DNA of 64,000 nt from Glebionis coronaria (taxonomy: Eukaryota; Streptophyta; Magnoliopsida; Asterales; Asteraceae): contig CM046876.1 of assembly GCA_025667525.1 (NCBI GenBank), positions 23,399,224 through 23,463,223 of the forward strand. Reading direction: 5' to 3'. Below, one piece after another: positions 1 to 10,689 of this stretch. The notes under the pieces are model-generated. The model worked only from the letters and a program-made list of their open reading frames with translations. It was not told the DNA's origin and did no database searches. Positions within the stretch are counted from its first letter, which is position 1. Every line of letters begins with the position of its first letter. The position numbers and the translations under genes are program-made.

Positions 1-465
1 AGGATTCATCAACTGAAACTTTGTAGCAATGTTTTGGTAGTGGTTGGTTATGAATCATTACATTGTCTCCATCCTTAGACTTGTATACCCTACCGTTACC
101 AATGATAATTGTCCTAGATATGTTCCACAGTTTGCACTTAAATGTCTGAAGAAAAAATGTTTACATGCGTCAATGACAAATAAATTAAACAAGTAATTAT
201 AGAAAAATGATGAAATACTTACATCTGGTAGTGATGGTGGAGACTGATTTACTTTTGATTTAGAAGGTGTACGCTTCTTTCGTAATGATGCAATAGGTAC
301 GTCTTGTTGTGGCGAGGGAGACAGATTTTGTTGTGATCCGAAAGCTGGATAAATATCTTCTTGAGATTTGGAATTTTGAAGTGGAGACTTCTTTTCCAAC
401 GATGCTGTCTTATTTTTTGCTAACCTAGTTCTAGTAGGTATCTGCATATATACATAACACAGTAA
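1..465 (-). pseudogene. 3' part of TNPA-like (Transposase_24-type) gene of the outer CACTA element: exons 7-8, partial
   Basis: This is the downstream half of a gene whose first six exons lie at 57,154-58,948. Exon 7 runs 441 to 223 with acceptor ATATGCAG and donor GTAAGT, and encodes a basic Ser/Pro/Lys-rich segment of 73 codons. Exon 8 starts at 145 after TTTCTTCAG and runs off the left edge. It includes the CYKVSVDES-type stretch typical of C-terminal ends of plant En/Spm accessory proteins. All exon junctions I can place are phase 0. The first 24 bases of the 465-base upstream flank plus the right flank of the Athila-like insertion rebuild the intron. The family is known for DNA-binding accessory proteins of CACTA transposons, so that role here is inferred. 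The 5' half carries a stop and frameshifts, so the gene is classed as broken. Confidence 0.72.
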
Positions 466-470
466 ATAAG
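466..470. repeat. Left target-site duplication (ATAAG) of the Athila-like element
   Basis: ATAAG directly precedes the LTR start TGAAATTG at 471. The same ATAAG follows the other LTR end at 57,100-57,104. A 5-bp duplication is normal for LTR retrotransposons and fixes both outer boundaries. Confidence 0.9.
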
Positions 471-2610
471 TGAAATTGTGTATAATTGAAGTTCGTTTTC
501 TCAGTTCTTAACAAATTGAAAGTCCTAACAAGATCGGGTTTATAATCGTTTTTGGTTTGTAGGGTTATTTGGCTTTGCTATGTCTAATTGATCAATCAAG
601 TAAAAAAAATTGAAAATTATTAACTACGTAACCATAAAACAAATTGTCAATTACCAAATTTTATTCAAGTAAAGACAAAAATGTAAATCTATAAAAGTAA
701 AGGGCTGAAAATGTGAATTCTAGAAATTAATTTGCTTGAAATGTAAATCATTTAACTACAAGGACTAACTATGCAATTATCACTAACAATTAACAAATTT
801 GAAACAAAATGCAAAACTAACTAACTGATTATGTAAAGTTTCAAAATTACAAGGACTGTAATAGTGCAAACCCTAATTAAGTGGACAATTAGCTACTAAT
901 GAAAACAGATCTAAAACTGGGGGACCAACGTGCAATTAAACTTGAGATTTTATCAAAAACGGGCTAAGAAGTTCAATAAGCTCGTTTAAGCTATTTAATG
1001 GACCAAATAAGTTCTAACAACTTGCAAAAGACTTAAAATCCGATTTTACCTAGGCTTGCAAAAGGAATAAGGCTGAAACTAAGTGAAACTCAAATAAGCA
1101 AATCCAAATAAGCCAATATTAAGCTATCTGATAAGCCAAACGTGCACAATTGGATTTTATTGTCAAAACTTGCTAATCAAGCCATGAGAAGCTTGGAATG
1201 TCATTTGAAATAAAAAATGATCAAGTAACGAATTCAGAAAATGGAAATAAGCTAAATCAAGCTTATTTGACTTTCGTTGACCAGATTTTTCAAAAAGCTC
1301 AAAATTTCAGAATCTACTCAGGAACACTTTCTAAATGGAAATATGAAAGAAAATTAAGAAGTTTTTGAAGTGGAATTGCTTGTATGAGAAATCAGATTAG
1401 CTCAATATTACAGAAACTGATAAATGCTCAACAGCTTAATGATTTGCTTATTTCTACCTCAAATCAGGATACTGTATAATTTCCTTGGAAAAACTGAAAG
1501 TTCAGATGTTAAGTGAAAACTGGGAACTGGTTTGAATCCATTTCATCAAGAAACAAGGTAATGCTAAGTGATTGAAATCAACAACTTTTCTGAAAATTCT
1601 TTAACAAAGACTGACCCAAACTATTTTTGTGCCAATTGCCTTTTTGACTTTAGAAATGACTTGAAAACTACTAAACTTGGTTTGTAATGATTTAATGACT
1701 GTAAATGAACAAGAATTATCCAATTACTAACTCTTGAAAACAACTTGAAAACTAATCCCAAACACTACTTTACTGAACTATAACAAACTTTTATGAAAGA
1801 ATTTTAAGCAATTGGCTAGACTGAGTAAAAGGTAATACCAGACTAAGTTTTATATCTAGAATGAAGTGCAAATGACCCAAAAGCAAACAGATTAACAAGC
1901 TAGAACACAATATGCTCAATAAAGCTAATATGACTGAAAAGTTGATAACAGTAACAAAGATTAAGCTAAGGAACAAGAGTTAAACTACAATAAAGCTACT
2001 CAATCACCAATATCAATTTATATACTAGCTAAACACATTTGATCATGCAAACAATAAAGTATTAGCTAGGAATTGAGCAGGCAGACAACACTTTAGTGGA
2101 ACTAGAACTCAGAACTTGAAACCTTCAAGCTTAGGCCTCCATTGATGTAGTAGAGAAGCGCTGAGCTTTCTAACCAATGCTAAACCACCACCTTAGCATT
2201 TGCATCTACCAATCAACATCTACAATCACCATAATCACCATTGCTGAACTCAGAAAGCTTCAAAATCAACTAGGCTAGTACTGGATGAACAGAACAAGGT
2301 CTAAACAGCTTCAAATCTTCAAACTTAGCTAATCATGATCAATTGTGATCATAACAAGCTAACAGTAACACAATGATAACAAGATTCAAGGTATGAATAG
2401 TAGATGAAGGAGATGAATGTGAATTTATTTGATTGAAGGAGAAAGGTTTTTACAAAGCTGGTAAATTGGTTACAACTAAGCTAACTAACTCAAGAGCTTG
2501 TCAAACTCTTGAGTTGTTAAGCTAACTAACTAGAACTAAGATTGAGAGAGAATGAAGATGTGGGTGAAATTTACACACACTAACTACTTGTACAAATGAG
2601 AGATTATCAT

Positions 2611-2623
2611 CCTATTTATAGGC
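2611..2623 (-). promoter_or_regulatory. TATA box of the Athila-like LTR (left copy)
   Basis: Read on the minus strand this is GCCTATAAATAGG, a strong plant TATA box in the orientation of the element. The same motif is at 56,161-56,173 in the other LTR. It probably marks the LTR promoter, with transcription toward lower coordinates. Confidence 0.7.
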
Positions 2624-3120
2624 AAAATGTGAGGAAGTTTTGGAGTTGATGACATGTTTCCACCACTTGTTTGTTGCCACGTGTCACAAAACTTCTAAGT
2701 GTTCATCCTCTTGTTCTTCACAATTTGGGGACTTTTGATTCATTGAGTTTGAGCTTAATTGGTTGTGTTCATTGTGTTTACCTCTTGAAAACGATTAAAT
2801 TTCATGTAGATAACTCTTTCTGAAATCAAGTGTAGTTCCAAAATGGTTATGGGTTGCGTTGAAGAAGAAAGACACGTGTCACTTTCTGATTGGGCGAGGA
2901 GAGAGCACACGGATCATTATCTGAAGTGGATAAATGTATTATTGAGTGGCGTTATTTGATTGGCTGCTTTTGGAAGTAGTGGGAGTAATAAATGCTTTGT
3001 GGCGCATTAATGCAAGAGTGAGGTGGCAGCACTTGTGGCAATCCGTGTGACTCCTTCTTTGTCTTCTCATTGGTCCACAAAATATCACATGGATTATACT
3101 TGTTTCAACTTTGGAAAAGG

Positions 3121-3400
3121 CACTACTACAAAAAAGTCCATGGAGAGTGGTCCAAAAAGGCAATGGAGACTGGTTTTGTAGGACGTCTCTATGTGGAGGA
3201 TCTCCTTGCTCGAAACATAAAGAGACTGGTTTTTAAACCAGTCTCTATTAAAAGAATCGAAACTGGTTATCTTCATAAAAACAAGTCTCTTTAAAGATTG
3301 GTCTCCATACTAATCTTCAAAAACCAGTCTTTTTAAGAGCATCTAACCAGTCTTTTTATGGAGTAAAAAAATATGTTTTTTCTAAAAACCAGTCTCTTTT
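3121..3400. repeat. Left subterminal repeat block of the non-autonomous CACTA
   Basis: The motif AGAGACTGGTTT and its complement AAACCAGTCTCT recur through this block, along with shorter variants (aaccagtcttttt). At 3,221-3,246 the two orientations form a perfect 12-bp-arm palindrome with a 2-bp spacer. The likely role, binding of the CACTA accessory protein, is inferred from En/Spm biology. Confidence 0.75.
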
Positions 3401-4965
3401 TAATTATTTTTTTTTAAAAAAATTTTTGGAATTTTTATTAAATTCCAAAATTTACAAATTTAATCCTCAACAATGAAATAATGTAAATACAAGAATTATA
3501 TAAAAAAACTAAATTAAAGGACTTGAATTGTCATAAACAACAAATGTATGTAAATAAAGACAACTTTATTAATTGGAAGGATTAAAATTGTCAATTACAT
3601 ATTTCGAATAAAATTTTTTTTTTCTCAAGTAGCAAGCACCACGTGAGATCCTCTAACTTCTTTCCAGCTCAGATTTTGCTAGACGCAAGACACCAGTCTT
3701 CTTTGCCTCCTGTCAAGTGTAAAACCAAAATGATATGTTATTACACAGCTAGAAAACAATATATACATGGTAGGCACACCCGCGCGCTTTGCTGCGGTGA
3801 TGATTTTTTTCGTTCGTTATCGTTTACAGAAAGATTTACAACTAGAATATTAACGTTATACGTAAGGGTTGGAATTATTCAAGGCACTAACTCTTGTGTA
3901 GGCTCTTCTTTGTCGGGACTTCTTTGTTATTAACGCAGCTTCGTAACATTGTCGGATCCTCACAATCTTCAATTCTAACAGTCCCAGATGGGATGGTATT
4001 GACGATGCAGGTACGCCTGTAAAGTAGTGGATGTTTTTTTACCTATATATGTTTTCGATTACTCGCGTGTGTCTGTTTTGATCAAAGCTGTTTCATTAGT
4101 CTTGTGCAATTTTTTTTCCTTATAATAAATAAAATACAATGATACCCTACGTTTACATAGTGTCAATTTTTATGGTATGGATTATGTGATATGCAGAGCT
4201 TGTCAAGTATATTGTCTAAGTAGAAAGCAAATTTATCTATAAAAGTGTATTAGCGTGTTACCTATATGTGGGTTCTGGTTATGGCCCGTGGTCGGTGCAT
4301 TCGGGTATCTCGGTTCCACCGATAATTTTCTGATGCATTTGCTACATATCTAGAATGTTAGTTATTTACAGAATTTCATTAATAAGAGATAAAAGTGTTT
4401 GTAGGTCAACTATATCTACAAGTCAAACATATTTTTATAAACGATCTTATAGTTAGGCGTTAGCTGAATTACTCTTCTAATACTTACCATGAGATTATCA
4501 AAGATACATTAGCAAGACTCCATCATTTTTTCCAGCACGAATCCTTATTCGTCATTGATAAACCTGCAGCAGGAGATAGGAAACGTATGATTAGCATGAA
4601 ACATGTTTGATATGTACAAAGGTACACATTTAAAATTTATATGTATAGGAAACGATAATTATCATGTTTAAAATGAAGAATGGCCTATAAACTCTACTTT
4701 ATAGAGAATAAATTAGTAGCAACATTATCAGCCGCTTTGTCGCGACTCCATGACTTTCCACTATTGGTAGTTTTCTAAAGGACTCGATTTCCTCTGGTTG
4801 CCCATGCTTCATCCTATAAATTCCAATTTCCAAAATCTCGGTTACAGAAAAATACTAGTCGCTGCTTATCCAAGCGTTTTAGTATGGGGTTCTAGATTCT
4901 CTCGGTATCCTCTCGAATTGATTAAAGCTCTAAGTGGAATGATTTGTTCTTGGTTAATAAGAAGG
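3401..4965. other. AT-rich interior of the CACTA element, no supported gene
   Basis: No coding signal is supported. A short GC-richer patch near 3,779-3,800 (acccgcgcgctttgctgcgg) resembles a motif seen in many dispersed plant repeats, so it may be a fragment of another element. The only ORF of note (96 codons at 3,643-3,933) has no recognisable motif. Confidence 0.5.
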
Positions 4966-6651
4966 TGATGGTTTGTTTATCTATTTTGAACTAATGACAA
5001 ATAACTAAGTGTCGAAGAGTAGAATTGAAACTTTAAAAGATTAAACTAATAGACGAGCTTAAAAATAAAAGTTTGAAAACTTAAAAATTATATTAGAAAA
5101 AATAAATGAACATTCAATAAAAACTAACACTTGGAAAACTTTGTAAAAATATGAACTTAATCTAAAAGTACTAAAATAAAGTAAGATCGGAGCATATTCC
5201 GATCTACTGATCGGAATATGGGAAAGGGATGCGATCGGAATATAGTAAAAAGGGGCAAATCGGAATATTAATCAAACCCCTCGTCGGAATGCTGCTATCG
5301 GAAAGCTTGATCGGAATGACAAAAGGGACCAAATCGGAATGAACAAAAACTAATCAAATCGGAATGAGGGTAAAAGAAACAATCGGAATATAGAAATAAA
5401 GGCCACAATCGGAATACGAAAACAAGTGCAAACGGAATACTCGAATCTTACCAATCGGAATAGTGCAAGAGGTCCCAATCGGAATACTAGGGATAAGGGG
5501 TCCAGATCGGAACAACATGAAATGATGCAATCGGAATACACGAAACCCTTTTCCGATCTAAGGATCGGAATAAAGGGGTGTCCCTGGTCGGAATAACAGG
5601 TCGGAAAAGGGCTTTGCCCTTTCCGATATCACTTTGATCCGAATTTTAAGCAAAGTGAATAAGCTATGAATATGCCAATCACTAAACTAGCTCGAATCCA
5701 ATCTTAAGCTGATCAAATAAGCACTAAAAACAACTTTATCCAAGCTTCAAATAAGCAAAAACATAAATCAAATGATAAAAAGATGAACTTTTTATAAAAA
5801 CTTTAAAAAGTAAATAAGCTAAATCAACAAATAAGCCAATAAGAACAAGGATCTTGAAGCTTGTTGGTGTATAAACTTAAGGAAACATAAAAAGAAATCA
5901 ACTTTTTAAGCACAAATCATTGATGAACAACACGGATCATACGAGATTTGTACCAAAATCATTCAAAATCAAAGAAAGGAAGGATGAGATTAAAGATTAA
6001 AAGCTAAAAACATGAACTTGATTAATGAAAAATAATACAAAGTTTTGATCTTGTAATAGAAAAAGATGAAATCTAGTGAGAGAAAGTTTAGAACTTTCTC
6101 TCTCTAAAACTAGAGAGAATGAAAAAACTACAAACTACCTAAAAGACTAAGTGTGTGAAATTTGTGAAGTAGAGTCCTATTTATAGGCGTGTCTTGTGGT
6201 GGTGGGCTTGTGATTAGGCTTTGGTTTGGGCTTCTTTTTCTTCTTTCTTCTTTAGTCTTCACGCTTCTTTTAAATAAACGTTTCCGACTTGGATTTGAGA
6301 AGTGTCGGTGAATACTTCCAACTCGTCTTATAATCTTTTGTTTAATAGACTCGAGTTCTTCGACATATATGAATCTTCCATCTTTGGCTCTATTCTTCGA
6401 TAAATCTTCAAATAGGCACAATGACTTCAAATATTTTGCATCTCTTGGACAATAGACTTCGTCTTGAGTCTTTTTCTTTGATAAAACCCGTGCAATCCCA
6501 TGTTTTCTTCAATATTCATCCGGTTGACTCTGAAAACACAATAAACACAAAAACCACGCATAATTCCAAACAAATGATATTAAATACGTGTTTTGGTCTT
6601 GTTTTAGCCAGAATTAAGTGGTAAAAGGATGAGTGTTTTCACACCTATCAG
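4966..6651 (-). mobile_element. LTR-like segment (possible solo LTR of an Athila-type element) inside the CACTA
   Basis: The right end reads ACACCTATCA, close to the CTCATATCA end of the surrounding Athila LTR. A minus-strand TATA box (GCCTATAAATAGG) lies at 6,176-6,188, and the AT-rich composition matches those LTRs. The left boundary is my estimate, from a TG-starting stretch at 4,966, and I found no convincing 5-bp target duplication. It could be a solo LTR, a captured LTR piece, or chance similarity. Confidence 0.4.
5190..5640. repeat. Dispersed ATCGGAAT array
   Basis: About twenty copies of ATCGGAAT (variants TCGGAATA, GTCGGAAT) occur at irregular spacings of roughly 15-35 bp. They are separated by unrelated AT-rich sequence with short poly-A and GGG/CCC runs. 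The array lies in the LTR-like segment, upstream of its TATA box in minus-strand terms only if the transcript runs leftward. Its function is unknown. The TTCCGAT core is shared with two arrays in Copia A. Confidence 0.75.
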
Positions 6652-7969
6652 CTGCCAAATATAATATACAATTCCTCGAAAAGGTTCTAATCAGACTTTA
6701 AAATTAAACTACTTGTTTTGAATAGAGATATATAACTGATTTGGAATTAGATATGGATTTTTTTACCAACAACTTTGTTTTGTAAAAAGTTTCAAAGATC
6801 CACAGAAGTTATATACTCCATTCCCCCTCGGTATAAAAAGATTAAATGACCATTTGAACCATATTAAATAGAGCAAAGCCAGAATCAACCCATATTTAAG
6901 TAATTGCGTAATTGGGCAGAAATTGTCACATCTGATTGATATCTATAAGAAGTTACGAAACAGGACTTGCGGAGCAGAATTTATCAAAAAAAGATGCTAA
7001 TTAATGTAATGACAACTAGAGGCAACAGGACGGTTGGAGGACGGTTGGTGGCTGTGATGATAACCGGTGGCTACTATGGAAAAGGAGTAGCGGTTGATGG
7101 CCGAGTGATGGTGGTGTAGCAGTTCTATGTTGAGTGGTGTTCCAGCGGCGGCTGGTGGTTGATGAAGGACGAACGGCGATGGCGGACGGAGGTGGCCGAC
7201 GGCTGGAGTAGCCGGACATGGTGGTGGCGGCTGCCACAATAAGAAGAAGGATGTGTGTATTTTATTTTTAGGTTTAGGGTTGGAGGAAATGAGTGAAAAT
7301 TAATATAGTAATTATTTATATTAAGAATAAAGTGTAGGGTGAGAATAGTTGAGGGTCTAATTTGTAACTTTTGTTATAACTTTCGTTAATTAATAGTTTG
7401 GGGCTCGTTTATGATAGTTAAAAGATGATTCGAGACATGAAATTTGCGTCTTTCACTTCAAAATGATTTTTTCATATAATTAGAGTATTTACTCGACTAA
7501 TTTTTGTTATCGTCTACATTTTAATTTAAAAATGGTTATTATTTATCGTTTAACCCGAATAGTTATGTTCAAAGAAAAGTAAAATTCAACTTGATTGTTC
7601 TCGTTTTCAACATGCGGTATTAAAAACTAAAATAAAAGTATCTGATAATTCAATAAACCTTTTATCAATATTTCTGGAAAATTAAATGTAAATTTAATTT
7701 GTATCGTCTCAGTTCTCAGATTTTGTGCCATCTTTTACAATATGTAAAATAAACCCTCGTTTTTTAATCATATAACTTTGATATCTCTCGAAAATGAATT
7801 TCGATTATTAAATAATATAATTTATTATGTTTTAAAGCCTGGAAAATTCCCGATTGTAACAATAGGGGCTTACAAGCTTATTTGATTTCGGCTTATAACA
7901 AGTATGTACCGTTTAGTCCTTATGATTTTAAGTTTTAAAAAATTTTAACCACAATCTATTAAAATAAAA
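6652..7969. other. CACTA interior with a GC-rich low-complexity patch
   Basis: This stretch is mostly AT-rich with no supported gene. Positions 7,016-7,240 are strikingly GC-rich with many GGT/GGC/GGA triplets (ggtggtggcggctgcc). Two minus-strand frames are open there, but their proline/histidine-rich products look like by-products of composition. It may be a captured fragment of a cellular gene or 5' UTR. Confidence 0.45.
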
Positions 7970-8274
7970 CAAGACTGGTTTTTTAAAATCCAATGTCTTA
8001 AAATGTGTAAAAAACTGGTTTTTTTTATAAAAAATGGTGTCCATAACACAAACACATAGAGACATGTTGTTACGTAAAAACCAATGTCTTTACTTTATAA
8101 AAAAGACTGGTTGCATCTTAAAAACCAGTTTCTTTAGAATTCACACTATAGAGACATGTTTTTTTCAAGAAAACCAGTTTCCATGCATTCTCTTCCCACC
8201 ATTTTGGTCATAGAGACATGTTTTTCATAACCAATCTTTTTAAGGGGGTCTCTTTAGCGTTTTGTGTAGTAGTG
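7970..8274. repeat. Right subterminal repeat block of the non-autonomous CACTA
   Basis: Repeated AAGACTGGTTTTT, AAAACCAGTTTC and ATAGAGACATGTT motifs in both orientations mirror the left block and end at the terminal repeat TGTAGTAGTG. Confidence 0.75.
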
Positions 8275-8707
8275 ATGGCAATTTCAGCCCATTAAGTATG
8301 GCAGATTCACAATTCAAGCTAGGAACTTCATTTCTTTGGCATAAATGGTCCTTCCACTTGCATAATTGATTGATTTTACCCTTTGACTTGGTTGACTGAA
8401 GAGTTGACCATGTTTGACTTTCATCTTGACTTTAACAAATTTACACTTTTGATCCTTCAACTTTAGAGTGTTGTCAAGATAGGTCCCTTATCTTCAAAGT
8501 CTTGTCATCTTTGATCCTTCTTTGTCTTTTTGATCCAAATAAGCTTGATTTTCTTCTTGTTTTCTTGAAAATGTATCCTTCTTACCTATTAATACACAAA
8601 CACAAAACATACCACATAAATTCTACTTTATAGCACAAAAGTTAGGTATTTTCCTTGTGTTTTAGGGTGATTTGTTGATTAACTGATATGAGTTTTTGCT
8701 CATATCA

Positions 8708-8720
8708 AATCCCCTACACT
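8708..8720 (-). promoter_or_regulatory. Polypurine tract of the Athila-like element
   Basis: The minus strand reads AGTGTAGGGGATT, immediately before the 3' LTR start TGATATGAG. This is the expected place for the plus-strand DNA primer of an LTR retrotransposon. Confidence 0.75.
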
Positions 8721-10689
8721 TGAACATTGCCATGACCTCATGCAATGCTATATTTTAAGGCACAAATTTACATTCTCCTTGTAATTAATCCACCTTGGCC
8801 AATATGGATTGCATCCACACTACTCTACACTATATGATGCATGATTTTGATTTTGAACAATGCAATGCAAAAGAAACAATTCTATTTATATCTTTTTGGA
8901 TTTTTCTTGAAATGGCTTTGATGGAAGTAACTCATAAAGAAATCAATGACTTGGATTAGGGCTTTGGTACCATGGATACTTATCACCCTCAAGTTTCACT
9001 TTCCCCATACCAAGCTTAAAAATGGGATCATTGCATTCACAAGTAAAAAGTGCATCAACTTATTCATGACAATTAAATGTGGAACCGGTTATTATTTGAG
9101 CAAATTGCTTTTGGGCAAATTTGTCATTATTTAAAGCGTGAAGTATAAGAAATGCAAAATCCAAAAATAAGGAAGCACGGTTTTAATCCTAAGTAATCCT
9201 CTCATCCATTACTTGAAAAACCGCTCACAATTAATATAAGTCCGTTTCAAGAGTAATAAGTCATTCGCCTTATGTGTAAAATCCTCATGTCATGCATTAA
9301 TAAGTAGCTACACACTCGCTAAGGAAAGAAAAATAAAACTCACGCAATAATTTACATCCGCCATCTTTTTGAGACTTTGGATCTTCAACCCCGCAACCCG
9401 TCAAGGTAATATTGGATTGGAGCAACTATTAAATCCCCGCAACCAGTCAAGGTAATATTGGATTCTAATAGTTACTATAATTAACACTTCACTGCCCCTC
9501 TTGGGAGTCTTGTATAATTATTTTTTTTTCTTTTTTTTTCTAGCCATTCATTTTTTTGTAAGCCGCTCTTATTTTTCTTTATTCCTCACAAAGAAATTTG
9601 AAAAGAATAAAAGGAAAAACACCCACTAAGTATTAAGCATGACATAAGTCTAGTACACATAAAACGTTCTAACTTATAATCTTAAGACGTAATTATATCA
9701 ACGATGAATGATTAGACAAAAATGCATAAGAGATTAGAAACCGATTAAAACTGTTCTTTATTATTTATTAACATATATACATGCGAAGAAAATAGAAGTA
9801 AAGAAGAGAAGGGTTTAGCCACAAGTAATTATCATGATGTTTATCTAGCTCTTTTATACTTGCTTCAACTCTATCATTTCCCATTCTCCACAAATTTAAA
9901 ATCTCAAAGAATGAGATTGGTGGATGCTTAGCCTAATAGACCAATGAAGGACTACATGGTTAAGGATACTAGCTAGAGAATGATTGGATAAGCAAACTCA
10001 GGTTGAGTCAAAATATCCATGGCGGGCCTAATATGTCAAATAAGTATAAATTTGTTAAAACCATGTTTTTATTATATTTTTTTTTCTTTTTATATATTTT
10101 TGATGAAAAGTAAAAGAAGAATATATACAATGCAAATGTGTTATGCAAATAAAAAATAATTGATGCAAAAATTATGAATGCATATTTTTGGTGGCCAAAG
10201 TAGATCAAAAATTTGAAAAATATTTGAAAAATTAATTTTCCATGTTATCATGAAGGTCAATGACAAGTTCTAGGTAAGTTCACTTCGATAGAAGACCCCC
10301 TACACTTAAGCTAAACATTGTCCTCAATGTTTAAGAGCATAGAAGTATAAAACTTCCCTTACACTTATGACAATGAATAGACTTTGCTTAACCCAAGTTA
10401 AGGAAAGATCAACTATAGTGAATTCATTTTTAAAGCACAAGGTGTCTATGAAAAATCACAATAGTAACAAAGTGAACCGGATACAAGGGCCTCCTCCATA
10501 AGCTCCAAAGCATGAAATGAGTGAGCAACCCTACAACCATCATGAAGACAAAAGAAGGTCTACTCCAACACTTCTTAACAAATTGCTATCCTTATTTCTA
10601 ACCTACAACACTCTAGTTCTAACAACTTCTAAACCTAGTTATTCAAGCTTGATTTAAGGAGTCTCTAGCTCGACTCTTCCCACAATGAA
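8721..10689 (-). other. Non-coding 3' region of the Athila-like element (env position), with a second PPT-like motif
   Basis: About 2 kb lie between the integrase stop and the 3' PPT. Some Athila elements carry an env-like ORF here, but I see none. At 10,297-10,310 the minus strand reads AAGTGTAGGGGGTC, nearly the same as the terminal PPT, followed in element orientation by AT-rich sequence. It sits beside an ACATTGAGGACAATG-like palindrome (10,314-10,332). The rest is AT-rich with poly-T tracts near 9,520-9,560. Confidence 0.65.

Larger units (their letters stand above)
3121..8274. mobile_element. Non-autonomous CACTA (En/Spm) element inserted in the Athila LTR
   Basis: The element starts CACTACTACAAAAAAG and ends TTTTGTGTAGTAGTG, giving terminal inverted repeats of about 15 bp with one mismatch. 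The empty site is preserved in the other Athila LTR near 56,667. Comparison gives a 3-bp target duplication, ATG on the right (8,275-8,277) and AGG on the left (3,118-3,120, one base changed). Both ends carry the subterminal motif GAGACTGGTTTT / AAACCAGTCTC in both orientations, as expected for transposase-binding arrays of CACTA elements. No TNP2-like or TNPA-like coding sequence is seen. The 5,154 bp are mostly AT-rich filler plus an LTR-like segment at 4,966-6,651. It would need transposase in trans. Confidence 0.88.
471..8707 (-). repeat. 3' LTR of the Athila-like element, split by a non-autonomous CACTA
   Basis: The LTR sequence is 471-3,120 plus 8,278-8,707, with the CACTA element (3,121-8,274) and its 3-bp duplication between. 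It aligns end to end with the right LTR, and a sampled 480 bp differ by about 3% by eye. It ends on the plus strand in a perfect 9-bp inverted repeat (8,684-8,692 with 8,699-8,707). In element orientation the LTR therefore begins with a hairpin. The ORFs in it are short and unsupported. Confidence 0.92.

Noticed and set aside
3643..3933. 96-codon ORF in the CACTA interior as a gene
   Set aside because: No recognisable motif, no supporting context, and it lies in repeat-derived sequence.
4861..4865. GCTGC as left target duplication of the LTR-like segment
   Set aside because: It matches the five bases after 6,651, but the next bases are not TG, so it does not mark an LTR start.
6997..7239. 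Proline/histidine-rich ORFs in the CACTA interior
   Set aside because: Two overlapping frames are open only because the patch is GC-rich and low in stop codons. No motif is visible.
8721..10689. Env-like gene in the Athila-like element
   Set aside because: No ORF of useful length on the element strand, and no membrane or signal segments.
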